A stretch of DNA of 64,000 bases from Meiothermus sp. (GCA_026004095.1 BPIL01000007.1:1-64000); one strand, 5' to 3'; counted from the stretch's first letter, positions 8,083 to 17,040 are shown. The notes: a model not told the origin generated them from the sequence alone. Made by a program: numbers and translations.

Positions 8083-9009
8083 ATGAGCACTTCCTCCCAA
8101 AACGCCAATTCCTGGGCCAACAAACATCCCGGAAAGAGCCTGTCTGAACGCCTCATCGGGACAGGTTTGTTTATCCTGGCCACTATCTCCGTGCTAACCA
8201 CCGCCGCGGTGATTGTGGTACTTTTCAGCGAGACTTTTCAGTTTTTCCGCCAGGTTCCCCTCACCGAGTTTCTCTTCGCCCCCGAGTGGACACCCCTTTT
8301 TGCCGACCCCCGCTATGGGATTGGGGCGCTGCTGGCCGGAACCTTTTTGTTTACCGGTATCGGCCTCGTTGTGGCCATTCCCCTGGGCCTGATGACCGCG
8401 GCCTACCTCTCGGAGTATGCCCCTTTCGAGCAAAGCGTGCGGGTTAAGGGCATTATGGAGCTGCTCGAGGGGGTGCCTACGGTGGTGTTTGGCTACTTTG
8501 CTTTGCTTTTCGTGACCCCCATCCTACAAAGCCTGATTCCAGGTCTTAACCTTTTTAACCCCATATCGGCTGGCCTGGTACTGGGGTTTGCCATCCTGCC
8601 CTACATCTCCAACGTGGCCTCAGACGCCATGATGGCGGTTCCCCGCAGCCTGCGCGAGGCTGCCTATGCGCTGGGGGCCACCAAGTTTGAGGTTGTTACG
8701 CGGGTGGTTTTTCCAGCAGCCATCTCGGGTATTGTGGCGGCCATCCTGCTGGCTACTAGCCGGGCCGTGGGCGAGACTATGATTGCCGCCATCGCCGCGG
8801 GACAGCGTCCGCTCCTGACCCTTGACCCGCGCGAGACCATCGCCACCATGACCTCCTACATCGTGCAGGCGGCCACCGGCGACCAGCCTGCCGGTTCGCT
8901 GGCCTCGAGGGCCCTCTTCTCGGTGGGGGCTACGCTGTTTATGTTTACCCTGACGTTCAACATCCTGGCCCAACGGGTGGTCGAGCGCTACCGCGAGAGG
9001 TACGAATAA
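8083..9009 (+). CDS. pstC: Phosphate ABC transporter permease
   Basis: PstC is one of the two membrane subunits of the high-affinity phosphate importer. The protein (308 aa) has an N-terminal transmembrane helix, a short periplasmic stretch, and a C-terminal BPD_transp_1 domain with the coupling-loop motif [20 protein letters not shown] (about residues 192-211). Six hydrophobic segments are visible. The start ATG at 8083 lies 10 bases after the intergenic hairpin tail. The TAA stop overlaps the pstA ATG (TAATG), indicating translational coupling. Confidence 0.9.
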   Translation: MSTSSQNANSWANKHPGKSLSERLIGTGLFILATISVLTTAAVIVVLFSETFQFFRQVPLTEFLFAPEWTPLFADPRYGIGALLAGTFLFTGIGLVVAIPLGLMTAAYLSEYAPFEQSVRVKGIMELLEGVPTVVFGYFALLFVTPILQSLIPGLNLFNPISAGLVLGFAILPYISNVASDAMMAVPRSLREAAYALGATKFEVVTRVVFPAAISGIVAAILLATSRAVGETMIAAIAAGQRPLLTLDPRETIATMTSYIVQAATGDQPAGSLASRALFSVGATLFMFTLTFNILAQRVVERYRERYE

Positions 9010-10226
9010 TGCAACGGGGTTTATCGCTGGAGTCCTCTAAAAGTCCAGAGAACCTGCGGCGCGAACGGATCAACCGGGTGTTCGCCCGTGCGGTGATTGT
9101 ACCCACCGCGCTGGCGCTGGCCCTGATCGCCGTGCTGATTCTGGACACCCTATACGACACCATCTCGGTGCAGGTGGTCGAGGTCACCGAGACCAGCGGG
9201 AAGAGTTTTCCCCTGGGGCAGGCCTGGAACGCCGAACAGGTGATCCGCCTCGAGCTTCTGGCCCAGGGTCTGCCTGAGGAAGAGGTGAACCGGCTGATGG
9301 CCGATCCGGAGGAGATGCGCATCTTTGGACTCCGCAACCGGGTCGAGCTGATGTGGGCAACCCAGGAGGGGCCGCTGCGCTGGGTGGTCAGCAGCATTGA
9401 CGACGAACGCGTGAGCAACTACTCGCTCCTCGAGGGCCTGCGGCGCTGGAACGAACTCAAAGCGGGCTTGCAGGAAAACCAGCAACTTCGCCTCAATCCC
9501 TGGCTCGACTATTCCTTTCTTAACCGCGACCCCTCGCGCAACCCCATCTCGGCAGGGCTGCGGGTGGCCCTGTTCGGCACCCTGTGGCTCCTGACCATGA
9601 CCCTGCTGCTAAGCGTTCCCATTGGGGTAGGTACGGCTATTTACCTCGAGGAGTACGCCCCCAAAAACGCCCTAACCCGCTTCATCGAGATCAACCTGCG
9701 CAACCTGGCCGGGGTGCCCAGCATCGTCTTTGGGCTGCTGGGGCTGGCGGTCTTCGTGCGCGGGATGAACCTGGGCCCCACCCTGGCCGCCGCCGCCCTG
9801 ACCATGGCCCTTTTGATCATGCCCACCATTACCATCGCGGCCCGCGAGGCTTTGCGGGCCGTGCCCGACTCGGTACGCCTGGCGGCCTATGCGCTGGGAG
9901 CCACCAAGTGGCAGACCATCTCCAGGGTGGTCATTCCGGCTACCATTCCCGGCATCGCTACGGGGGTTATTCTGGCTGCGGCCCGGGCCATTGGCGAGGC
10001 AGCGCCACTCCTGCTGGTAGGGGCAGCGGCCTATGTAGCCTTTGTACCGCAGGGGCCTATGTCGGAGTACACCGTGCTACCGGTGCAGATTTACCTGTGG
10101 ATCTCGGCCAATCTGAGTGAGTTTGCCAACACCGCAGCGGCAGGTATCATCGTGCTGCTCCTGACGCTGGCCGGTTTGTATGCGCTGGCCTTCTGGGTAC
10201 GGCGGCGCTTTAGGGTGGAGTGGTAA
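9009..10226 (+). CDS. pstA: Phosphate ABC transporter permease with enlarged periplasmic segment
   Basis: PstA partners with PstC in the phosphate channel. After the first transmembrane helix (about residues 28-50) comes a predicted periplasmic segment of about 130 residues, rich in Glu and Leu, before the core membrane domain resumes near residue 183. Usual PstA proteins are about 280-300 aa, against 405 here. The core retains [20 protein letters not shown], the coupling-loop motif for PstB. The gene starts inside the pstC stop (TAATG) and ends 2 bases before the pstB ATG. Function is confident; the role of the insert is unknown. Confidence 0.88.
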   Translation: MQRGLSLESSKSPENLRRERINRVFARAVIVPTALALALIAVLILDTLYDTISVQVVEVTETSGKSFPLGQAWNAEQVIRLELLAQGLPEEEVNRLMADPEEMRIFGLRNRVELMWATQEGPLRWVVSSIDDERVSNYSLLEGLRRWNELKAGLQENQQLRLNPWLDYSFLNRDPSRNPISAGLRVALFGTLWLLTMTLLLSVPIGVGTAIYLEEYAPKNALTRFIEINLRNLAGVPSIVFGLLGLAVFVRGMNLGPTLAAAALTMALLIMPTITIAAREALRAVPDSVRLAAYALGATKWQTISRVVIPATIPGIATGVILAAARAIGEAAPLLLVGAAAYVAFVPQGPMSEYTVLPVQIYLWISANLSEFANTAAAGIIVLLLTLAGLYALAFWVRRRFRVEW

Positions 10227-10228
10227 CT

Positions 10229-11035
10229 ATGGTTCAAGAGATTGCAATTGGACACCAGACCGTTCGGCGCGAGCCGGTGCCAGCCGAGGAAGCCGTTGTA
10301 CAGGTACAGAACCTCAGCCTCTTTTACGGCAAGCATCAGGCCCTCTACAACGTAAGCATCAACTTCCCGCGCAACAAGATTACCGCCATCATTGGGCCTT
10401 CGGGGTGCGGCAAGTCTACCCTGCTACGCTCCCTCAACCGCATGAACGACCTGGTGCCGGGGGTACGCCTCGAGGGCAAGGTCATCTACGAGGGAATTGA
10501 TATCTACGACCCCCAGGTTGACCCGGTGGAGGTGCGCCGCCACATCGGCATGGTCTTTCAGAAGCCCAACCCCTTCCCCAAAAGCATCTTCGAGAACGTG
10601 GCCTTTGGGCTACGCTTGCAAGGGCAGAAAGCGGGCCTCGAACAAGCAGTGCAGCGGGCCCTCGAGCGCGCCGCACTCTACGAGGAGGTCAAAGACAAGC
10701 TTGGCGAGGTTGCGCTCAGGCTCTCGGGCGGTCAGCAGCAACGCTTGTGCATTGCCCGGGCCATCGCCACCGAGCCTCCACTGCTGCTCCTGGACGAGCC
10801 CACCAGCGCTCTCGACCCCATCGCAACCGAACGCATCGAGGAGCTTTTGCTGGAACTCAAGAAGCGCTTCTCACTGGTGATTGTGACCCACAACATGCAG
10901 CAGGCTGCACGCATCGCCGACCGCACCGCCTTCATGCACCTGGGTGTGCTCATCGAGGAAGGCCCCACCAACGAAATCTTTACGGTGCCGCGCGACCCCC
11001 GCACCGAGGCTTATGTAACGGGCCGGTTCGGTTAG
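10229..11035 (+). CDS. pstB: Phosphate ABC transporter ATP-binding protein
   Basis: PstB hydrolyses ATP to drive phosphate import. It shows Walker A (GPSGCGKST), the Q-loop ([13 protein letters not shown], typical of PstB), the signature [14 protein letters not shown], Walker B ([12 protein letters not shown]) and the switch His (VTHNMQQA). Length (268 aa) is normal. A GTG at 10220 would add three residues and overlap pstA; the ATG at 10229 follows GGTGGAG and is preferred. The operon ends here: no phoU follows, and the stop codon overlaps that of the converging pth gene. Confidence 0.92.
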   Translation: MVQEIAIGHQTVRREPVPAEEAVVQVQNLSLFYGKHQALYNVSINFPRNKITAIIGPSGCGKSTLLRSLNRMNDLVPGVRLEGKVIYEGIDIYDPQVDPVEVRRHIGMVFQKPNPFPKSIFENVAFGLRLQGQKAGLEQAVQRALERAALYEEVKDKLGEVALRLSGGQQQRLCIARAIATEPPLLLLDEPTSALDPIATERIEELLLELKKRFSLVIVTHNMQQAARIADRTAFMHLGVLIEEGPTNEIFTVPRDPRTEAYVTGRFG

Positions 11036-11610
11036 GCCACATCGAGCTTGAGGCCGTTGTATTTTTTCTGGGCGGCCTCGAGGCCCTCGGTCGCCCAGAG
11101 TTTGGCTGCTTCGGCTGCGGCAGCAATCACCCTGTCCATTACTGGCACCAAATCGGGATGAAAACCCGAGAGCACCCAGCCCGCCCCTGCCTCGGGTGAG
11201 GGGGGCTTGCCGATACCAATGCGCAAGCGGTGGAAATCCCGTGTACCCAGGTGAGCAGTAATGGATTCCAGGCCGTAGTTGCCCGCGTTGCTCCCACCGG
11301 CTTTGAAGCGCAGTCGGCCAGGGGGCAGATCCAGCTCGTCGTGAATCACCAGGATGCGCTCGGGAGGCACCTTGTAGTAGCGGGCCAGCGGGGCTACGGC
11401 CTCGCCAGTGGCGTTGTAAAAGGTGGTGGGCTTGACCAGCAGGCCTGAAACCCACTCACCTGATGGCCTCTGAAGCTTTATTTCAGCTATCAGTGCATTG
11501 CCCTTGGGACGAAATTCCGAGCTAAGCCGATCCAGCACCCAGAACCCCACGTTGTGTTTGGTATGGGCATATTGCAGGCCGGGATTTCCCTGTCCTACGA
11601 TCAGGAACAT
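11032..11610 (-). CDS. pth: Peptidyl-tRNA hydrolase
   Basis: Pth recycles tRNA by cleaving peptidyl-tRNAs released from stalled ribosomes. The N-terminus carries the family signature [20 protein letters not shown] with the catalytic His in KHN, and later [25 protein letters not shown] with the conserved Asp and Asn. Length (192 aa) is normal. Its stop codon overlaps that of pstB on the other strand. It lies downstream of rplY on the same strand, a common bacterial arrangement, but a terminator separates the two. Confidence 0.93.
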   Translation of the reverse strand: MFLIVGQGNPGLQYAHTKHNVGFWVLDRLSSEFRPKGNALIAEIKLQRPSGEWVSGLLVKPTTFYNATGEAVAPLARYYKVPPERILVIHDELDLPPGRLRFKAGGSNAGNYGLESITAHLGTRDFHRLRIGIGKPPSPEAGAGWVLSGFHPDLVPVMDRVIAAAAEAAKLWATEGLEAAQKKYNGLKLDVA

Positions 11611-11655
11611 AATTCAGCGTTTGGTTTTTATTTGGGCCTAAGGCGCCAAAAGGAA

Positions 11656-11685
11656 GGGTCGAGAGACCACTCTGGCTCTCGACCC
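11656..11685 (-). terminator. Intrinsic terminator after rplY
   Basis: GGGTCGAGAG and CTCTCGACCC form a 10-bp stem with a 10-base loop. On the minus strand it is followed by TTCCTTTTGG. It lies between rplY and pth, so some pth transcription may depend on readthrough. Confidence 0.6.
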
Positions 11686-11705
11686 CTGGGCCGCCCGAGG
11701 GATGG

Positions 11706-12326
11706 CTACTTCTCTTCCTCGGTCTTGCCCTTCTTGATGACTTCCACTTCGGCAGGAGCCGCCGCAGCCTGGGCTTCCAGCTTCTCAGCATCCTCAGGTG
11801 GCACGATGGCGACAATGGTGTCGCGGGGGTTCATGGCCAGCTTTACACCCGGCGGCAGGCTCAGCTCGTCGGCATGGATGCTATCGCCAATCCGCAGGTG
11901 GCTTACGTTGACCTCGATATGGGGCGGAATGGCCTTGGGCGAAACCTTGACCTGCACATCGTTGTTGACGAGTTGCAGCACCCCGCCTTCACGTACACCC
12001 TGCGCCGTACCCACAATCTTGACCGGAATCCACATCTGCACCGGCTCATCCGAGAGGGCGTAGAAGTCGACATGCTCGGGGCGACGGCGGCGCTTATCCA
12101 GGTTGACCTGGCGCACCAGGGTATCCACGGTTTTCCCGTTCTCGAGCTCGAGGGTGATCACGTGGTGGATCCCAGCGGCCATAAAGACCTTGTTGAACTC
12201 CTTGAGGTCTACCGTAACCTTATAGTTTTCGCTGCGGTTGTAGACCACCCCCGGCAGCTTGCCGGCGTCGCGCAGGGCCATGGGTTTTTCGTTCCCACGG
12301 ATTTGGGCTTTGATGCGGTATTCCAT
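11706..12326 (-). CDS. rplY: 50S ribosomal protein L25/TL5 (Ctc family)
   Basis: This protein binds 5S rRNA in the large ribosomal subunit. It has the N-terminal L25 domain (KLPGVVYN, near residue 23) and the C-terminal Ctc/TL5 beta domain, ending with an acidic-basic tail after about residue 185. At 206 aa it matches the length of the Thermus TL5 protein. I chose the ATG at 12326, preceded by GGAGGAAGGG, over an upstream in-frame ATG at 12359 that has no ribosome site and adds residues unlike the family. Confidence 0.92.
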   Translation of the reverse strand: MEYRIKAQIRGNEKPMALRDAGKLPGVVYNRSENYKVTVDLKEFNKVFMAAGIHHVITLELENGKTVDTLVRQVNLDKRRRRPEHVDFYALSDEPVQMWIPVKIVGTAQGVREGGVLQLVNNDVQVKVSPKAIPPHIEVNVSHLRIGDSIHADELSLPPGVKLAMNPRDTIVAIVPPEDAEKLEAQAAAAPAEVEVIKKGKTEEEK

Positions 12327-12429
12327 TCCCTTCCTCCAAAACTTTTCCGTTGCCAGCATTGGCCAGCTCTGGATTTTTTATCTGCTCACACCACCCCAGC
12401 CAAGCAGGGTTCAAAACACAAGCCTTCAA

Positions 12430-12438
12430 AGTCTACCA
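12430..12438 (-). promoter_or_regulatory. Extended -10 of the rplY promoter
   Basis: On the minus strand the sequence reads TGGTAGACT, an extended -10 (TGn plus TAGACT). It would give a leader of about 100 bases for rplY. The same 9-mer precedes the ABC permease gene at 20524. Between here and 12619 I see no gene and no other clear signal. Confidence 0.45.
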
Positions 12439-12619
12439 TAACCCCCGGCCACTCGAAAAGCCTATCTATGGGGCTGCTTGCTCGGCACCTACATTAGAAC
12501 CCTCCTATACGTTTTTGACGTAATCCAGGCGTCATTACAGCAGTAAACCGGTGTCGGACAGGGCTTGGTTTTGTAAAAATTCCGTTTCGATTGGGTTTTG
12601 TTTTATTGTTCATAGACCC

Positions 12620-12646
12620 TAGACAAAACCGGCATTATGTTATACT
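12620..12646 (+). promoter_or_regulatory. Promoter of the SSB-like gene
   Basis: TGTTATACT (12638-12646) is an extended -10, and TAGACA (12620-12625) is a -35-like element 15 bases upstream. Transcription would start near 12653, leaving a 5' leader of about 290 bases. Confidence 0.6.
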
Positions 12647-12652
12647 CTAAGT

Positions 12653-12942
12653 TCATCCGATTTGGTACAACCAAACGGGGGAAGGAACGAAACGTAGAAG
12701 AGCTGAAGAACTGACCGCAACGCACCCAAGACGAGCCGACCGAAACCCCAAACCTCATACTCAGTGTGCCCCTTGTGGCGCAGACCGCAACGGACGTGAA
12801 CGATGAAAACGCTCGAGAATCCCCCATCCCCCTGCCAGGCCTAGCCGCTTGCACCGGCCATAGCGTAGGTTCTTATGGCCCAACAAACAATCCACCCGCC
12901 AAACCCACAGCATCTGACCGTAACGTACAAGGAGAGCCAAAC
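12653..12942 (+). promoter_or_regulatory. Long 5' leader with three GACCGYAACG repeats
   Basis: The stretch between the promoter and the SSB-like start contains a small hairpin (TTTGGT/ACCAAA, 12661-12675) and three copies of a motif: CTGACCGCAACG at 12711-12722, CAGACCGCAACG at 12781-12792 and CTGACCGTAACG at 12914-12925, the last just before the AAGGAG ribosome site. An in-frame extension is open from 12766, but its composition is unlike protein and the clear ribosome site supports translation from 12943. I recognise no known riboswitch or ncRNA. Confidence 0.5.
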
Positions 12943-13683
12943 ATGTCCACCAACCTAGTCTTCATCAGCGGTGTTCTGAGCAAACACGACCTTCGCTATA
13001 CCCCTAAAGGTACCCCGGTGCTCGAGGTCACCCTGATCGGCAAACGGGCCGTTGGCAACGAGCATATTTTCTCCCGCGCCGACCTGACCTTCTATGGCAG
13101 GATGGCCGAGCACTGGGCCAACCATCTGGTAGCTGGAGAAGCCTATCAGGCGATGGGCCACCTGGTCTATGAGTCCTGGGAGGCCGATGGACAAAAAGGT
13201 TCGCGCCTGCGCATCGTGGGCGAGGATCTCTTCAGGCTGGAAAACGCCGATGTGCGGCAGGAAGAACAGGGCCCGGTGCTCTACGGGGCCGAGAACCGGG
13301 TGATCCTGTCCGGTGGCCTGACCGCCGACCCCGAGATCCGCCAGACCCCGCGCAAGACCCCGGTAGCCAGGGCCAGCCTGGGCTTCTCGAGCTGGGACGC
13401 TTCAGCCAAGCAAGCCAGGAGCCATTACATTGAGCTGGAAGCCTGGCGCGAGCTGGCCGCACCGTTCGCAAGCCTCAAGAAGGGCTCGCCGGTGCTGCTG
13501 GAAGGTGCGCTCAAGACCGAGGTCTGGGAAGACCAAGAAACCAAAACCAGGCGCTACAAGCGGGTTTTGGAAGTCCAGCGCGTGACCCCGCTGGCCCGCA
13601 TCCGCCCTACCGAACGAGTCCAGGATGCACCTGCACAGGTCAAGCCTCGCACCAAGTCAAAGCAGAAGACTAAAGCCGCCTAG
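12943..13683 (+). CDS. Single-stranded DNA-binding-like protein, two OB folds, no acidic tail
   Basis: This is an SSB-family protein with two OB folds, as in Thermus and Deinococcus SSB. Domain 1 (about residues 5-100) begins VFISGVLSKHDLRYTPKGTP and domain 2 (about 118-215) begins NRVILSGGLTADPEIRQTP. The C-terminus is basic (KPRTKSKQKTKAA) and lacks the acidic DDLPF-type tip that recruits repair and replication partners in canonical SSB. The gene also lies outside the usual rpsF-ssb-rpsR-rplI setting. It may be a paralogue rather than the main replicative SSB. Start ATG at 12943 follows AAGGAG. Fold is confident, role inferred. Confidence 0.75.
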   Translation: MSTNLVFISGVLSKHDLRYTPKGTPVLEVTLIGKRAVGNEHIFSRADLTFYGRMAEHWANHLVAGEAYQAMGHLVYESWEADGQKGSRLRIVGEDLFRLENADVRQEEQGPVLYGAENRVILSGGLTADPEIRQTPRKTPVARASLGFSSWDASAKQARSHYIELEAWRELAAPFASLKKGSPVLLEGALKTEVWEDQETKTRRYKRVLEVQRVTPLARIRPTERVQDAPAQVKPRTKSKQKTKAA

Positions 13684-13703
13684 AGCAGCAACAATTACCG
13701 GGT

Positions 13704-13734
13704 TTTGGGTGGACATTCGGGCCGTCCACCCAAA
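13704..13734. terminator. Hairpin after the SSB-like gene
   Basis: TTTGGGTGGAC and GTCCACCCAAA form a perfect 11-bp stem with a 9-base loop 20 bases after the stop. No U-run follows. A second, weaker hairpin (TGGGAAGC/GCTTCCCA, 13765-13797) lies between it and the end of the converging malate synthase. Confidence 0.55.
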
Positions 13735-13827
13735 GTCCCGTGGAGATACCCACCAGCACCCCCATGGGAAGCTTCGCCCTTTTGCTTGCGCTTCCCAGAT
13801 GAAGGAGAACCAGCGGTAGGGCACTTT

Positions 13828-15403
13828 TCAACCCAGCCGCTCGTAGGCCGGCAGGGTCAGGAATTCTTTGAACTCTGGCTGCAGCACCAGTTCATCCAGG
13901 AGTTGGGCGGCCTCTTCCAGGTTCTTCAGACCCGCCAGTTTAGCCATCTCTTCCTGCTTGAGCTTTGCGTATAGCTCCTGGGTAAAGGTGCGCCCATCGT
14001 CCAACCTAGCCCCCTTGCGGAGCCACTGCCACAGTTGTGAGCGGGAAATTTCGGCGGTAGCAGCGTCTTCCATTAGGTTGAAGATGGCTACCGCGCCGCT
14101 TCCGCCCAGCCAGGCCGCCATGTACTGCAACTCCACGCTGATGTTGTTGCGAATCCCCGCCTCGGTAATCTTGCCACCCGGCACCTCGAAGTTAATCAGA
14201 TCTTCGGCCTTAATCTTGCCGTCCACATCCTCGCGCAGGCGGTCTTTCTGGTTGGGTTTATCACCCAGCACCTTATCGAATACCGCCATGGCTACCGGCA
14301 CCAGGTCGGGGTGGGCCACCCAGGTGCCGTCGAAGCCGTCCCCCGACTCCCGCTCCTTATCTTTGGTGACCTGCTCGATGGCCTTGGCGTTCACCTCGGG
14401 GTCTTTGCGGCTGGGGATGAAGGCCGACATCCCCCCAATGGCGTGGGCCCCGCGCTTGTGGCAGGTGCGCACCAGCAGCTCGGTGTAGGCCCGCATGAAG
14501 GGTACGGTCATGGTGACCTGGGCCCGGTCGGGGAAGAGCACCTCGTGGGTGGCGAACTTTTTGATGCAGCTAAAGATGTAGTCCCAGCGCCCGGCGTTGA
14601 GGCCGGCGGCGTGTTCGCGCAATTCGTAGAGGATTTCCTCCATCTCGAAAGCGGCCAGGATGGTCTCGATGAGCACCGTGGCCCGGATGGTGCCCTGGGG
14701 AATGCCCATATAGCTCTGGGCAAACTTGAAGACGTCGTTCCAGAGGCGGGCCTCGAGGTGGTTCTCCAGCTTGGGCAGGTAGAAGTAGGGGCCGCTACCG
14801 CGCTTTAGTAGCTCGTGGGCGTTGTGGAAAAAATAAAGCCCGAAGTCGAAGAGGCTTCCGGACATGGGTTCGCCATCCACCAGCACGTGCCGCTCATTCA
14901 GGTGCCAGCCCCTGGGGCGCACCACCAGACGTGGCAATTTTCTCGTTCAGCCGGTACTCCTTCTCGGGGGTGCTCAGGTGAATGGTACGGCGTACCGCAT
15001 CCATCAGGTTTTGCTGACCCTGCACCACGTTTTCCCAGGTGGGTGAGAGCGCGTCCTCGCAGTCAGCCATGAAAACCTTGGCCCCGGAGTTGAGGGCATT
15101 GATCATCATTTTGCGTTCGGTGGGGCCGGTAATCTCGACCCGGCGGTCGTTGAGGTCGGGGGGGGCGGGGGCCACCTTCCAGTCCCCTTCCCGGATAAAC
15201 CGGGTGTGCTCGAGGAAGCCGGGCTTCTCACCAGCCTGAATGCGCTGGGCCACCTCGGCGCGACGCTGCAACAAACCCTTACGCACCGCGTTGAACTCAC
15301 GCTGGAGCCCAGCCAGAAAAGCCAGGGCCTCGGGGGTTAGCACCGTATCGGAGGCGGGGAGTCTGGGGCCTATAATCTGCACGCCTTTGGGCATCTCGCT
15401 CAT
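13828..15403 (-). pseudogene. aceB: Malate synthase A, interrupted by a frameshift
   Basis: Malate synthase condenses glyoxylate with acetyl-CoA in the glyoxylate bypass. The N-terminal part (start ATG 15403 after AGGAG) reads to [15 protein letters not shown], and the C-terminal part resumes in another frame as [25 protein letters not shown], the normal continuation in this family. Joining the frames needs removal of one base near 14929-14931. All downstream family features ([30 protein letters not shown]) are intact, so the lesion is recent, programmed, or a sequencing error. A TTG at 14937 could in principle restart translation, but the fragment would lack a large part of the TIM barrel. 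The gene is divergent from an IclR regulator. Confidence 0.85.
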
Positions 15404-15479
15404 AGCTGTCTCCTGTAAAACCACCGGGTGCACGGCTTGCTCAAAGCCTAGCCGCAGCCGAATCATTTTGTCAATCTAC

Positions 15480-15512
15480 GGGATTATTTTCTATCTGTTG
15501 AAAAAATAACCC
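15480..15512. promoter_or_regulatory. Imperfect inverted repeat between aceB and iclR
   Basis: GGGATTATTTTC (15480-15491) and GAAAAAATAACCC (15500-15512) are imperfectly inverted around a 8-base centre. The repeat covers the -35 of the iclR promoter, a fitting place for an IclR-type operator controlling both divergent genes. Confidence 0.4.
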
Positions 15513-15526
15513 AACTCCCCTATGCT
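15498..15526 (+). promoter_or_regulatory. Promoter of the IclR gene, leaderless
   Basis: TTGAAA (15498-15503) and TATGCT (15521-15526) have 17-base spacing. The -10 ends 6 bases before the ATG at 15533 and no Shine-Dalgarno is present, so the mRNA is probably leaderless. Confidence 0.65.
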
Positions 15527-15532
15527 AAAACC

Positions 15533-16330
15533 ATGAACACCAAACGCCGCCCAGGACGCAGCCGCTCCACCGAGGTGGGCGAGGTGCGGACGCTCGAGCG
15601 CGGTCTGCACCTGCTGGAAGTCCTCTCTGAGGCCGAGACCCTCTCCCTTTCAGAACTAGCCCGCAGAACCGACCTCTCACCCAGCACCGCCTACCGACTC
15701 CTGGAGACCCTGCGCCGCCGGGGTTTTGCCGACTGGGATGAGTCCAAGGGCCTCTGGAAGGTGGGGCTGCGGGCTTATCAGGTGGGTTCGGCTTTCCTAA
15801 CACGGGGTGGGTTGATTGATGCCGCCATGCCCGAGATGGAAAAGCTGGTGGACGAGCTGAATGAAACCGTCAATCTAGCTGTACTGGATGGCAACGAGGT
15901 GATCTATATTGCGCAGGTCGAGGGACGGCAGCTCATCCGCATGTTCACCCGCATCGGCGCCAGGGCCCCCATCTACTGCACCGGGGTGGGCAAAGCCCTA
16001 CTCATGGAACACAGTGAGCCCGAGATCCGCCGGATTGTAGGCGCAGGGCCCTTCAAACCCTACACCGCCAAGACCATCACCACCCTGGAAGGCTTCTTGC
16101 AAACCCTACAGGAAGCCCGCCAACAACGCTATGTGCTGGATGACGAAGAGCGCGAGGATGGGGTGCGCTGCATTGCAGCCCCCATCCACGACAACCGAGG
16201 TAAGGTGGTCGCCTCCATGTCGCTATCGGCCCCCACCACCCGCGTTCCCAACGAACGCCTGCCTGAACTTGGCGCGCGGGTGCGCCAGGCCGCCGATGCC
16301 GTCTCAGCCCGGCTGGGCTGGTCGGGCTAA
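15533..16330 (+). CDS. IclR-family transcriptional regulator
   Basis: A repressor or activator with an N-terminal winged helix (about residues 18-75, LERGLHLLEVLSEAETLSLS and LSPSTAYRLLETLRRRGF) and a C-terminal IclR effector domain (RIGARAPIYCTGVGKALLME, then GVRCIAAPIHDNRGKVVASMSLS). Length (265 aa) is normal. It is divergent from aceB, so it probably controls the glyoxylate bypass, as IclR does in E. coli. The first 15 residues are basic, as often seen in this family. Its own promoter overlaps an inverted repeat, consistent with autoregulation. Confidence 0.88.
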   Translation: MNTKRRPGRSRSTEVGEVRTLERGLHLLEVLSEAETLSLSELARRTDLSPSTAYRLLETLRRRGFADWDESKGLWKVGLRAYQVGSAFLTRGGLIDAAMPEMEKLVDELNETVNLAVLDGNEVIYIAQVEGRQLIRMFTRIGARAPIYCTGVGKALLMEHSEPEIRRIVGAGPFKPYTAKTITTLEGFLQTLQEARQQRYVLDDEEREDGVRCIAAPIHDNRGKVVASMSLSAPTTRVPNERLPELGARVRQAADAVSARLGWSG

Positions 16331-16340
16331 TTCCGCACAG

Positions 16341-16796
16341 CTAGCCGATGCGGGCCTCTATATACTCCCGCTCCCCGGCCGCAATCTGCCGGGCCAGCTC
16401 GAGGTCCTTGGGATACTCCTTGCCCCGGTTAATCAGGTAGGTCTCGTAGCGTCCAATCTCGAAGTGCTCCACCACCCGCCTGAGAGCTTTGCCCAGATCG
16501 AATTCCTTACAGGAAAAAATGTCCACGCTAATAAAACGCTCACTGGGGAAGGTGTGGATGGCAATGTGGCTCTCGGCGATGATCACCACCCCCGTAATCC
16601 CCTCCGCATGACCGGGAAGCGCCGGGTAGCGCTGTACCACCGGCGGCAACACCTTGGTCATCTCCATCTCTTCAGGAAGCTGATCCAGAACCTGCCGAAC
16701 AAGTTCAAAATCAGCCAGTTTTTCAGGGTTTGCATGGTAGCCGTCAATCATCAGGTGCGGGCCAAAACCAAACAGTTCCAACCTCGTATCCTCCAT
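16341..16796 (-). CDS. speD: S-adenosylmethionine decarboxylase proenzyme (SpeD)
   Basis: SpeD makes decarboxylated SAM, the aminopropyl donor for spermidine and the long polyamines typical of thermophiles. The key motif is ESHIAIHTFP (about residues 86-95): self-cleavage at the Glu-Ser bond gives the pyruvoyl cofactor. The catalytic Cys is probably that in DIFSCKEFD. I list the ATG at 16796, which has no ribosome site; a TTG at 16781 (giving MELFGFGPHLMID) lies 8 bases after GGAGG and may be the true start. Length is about 146-151 aa. SpeD homologues with altered decarboxylase specificity exist, so activity is likely rather than certain. Confidence 0.85.
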   Translation of the reverse strand: MEDTRLELFGFGPHLMIDGYHANPEKLADFELVRQVLDQLPEEMEMTKVLPPVVQRYPALPGHAEGITGVVIIAESHIAIHTFPSERFISVDIFSCKEFDLGKALRRVVEHFEIGRYETYLINRGKEYPKDLELARQIAAGEREYIEARIG

Positions 16797-16868
16797 AAGC
16801 TTGCGGCTTTCAAGCACACCGCAGCGCTTTGTCAGACGGCCACCCAAGGGGCGTCTTAACAGCCCACA

Positions 16869-16897
16869 ATTATGGGCTCGAGCATCCTGAATGTCAA
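16869..16897 (-). promoter_or_regulatory. Promoter of speD
   Basis: On the minus strand TTGACA (16897-16892) and CATAAT (16874-16869) are 17 bases apart, close to the sigma-A consensus. The start site would be near 16862, leaving a leader of about 65-80 bases. Confidence 0.7.
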
Positions 16898-17025
16898 TCA
16901 GCGCCCAACAACCCAGCCTGGTACAGCCCAGCCCCCATAACTTGGAATGAATGTTATTAATTACACCAGTGCTGTTCCACAACCAATGTAGCCTACCGAG
17001 GTTTCCATACCTGCTCGTGAACCGT

Positions 17026-17031
17026 TATAGT
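17026..17031 (+). promoter_or_regulatory. -10 element of the sdh operon
   Basis: TATAGT ends 9 bases before the ATG at 17041, and no Shine-Dalgarno is visible. The -35 region (17003-17008, TTCCAT) is weak. A leaderless or very short-leader transcript is likely. Confidence 0.5.
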
Positions 17032-17040
17032 TTAGTAGAA

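Noticed and set aside
12766-12942. In-frame N-terminal extension of the SSB-like protein from 12766
   Set aside because: The extension is Pro/Thr/Asn-rich and unlike any OB-fold start, while AAGGAG is ideally placed before the ATG at 12943; the OB fold begins right after it.
14894-14937. Independent short gene starting at the TTG at 14937
   Set aside because: The TTG is inside the malate synthase coding sequence at the frameshift; the sequence on both sides is continuous with one family, so it is one broken gene.
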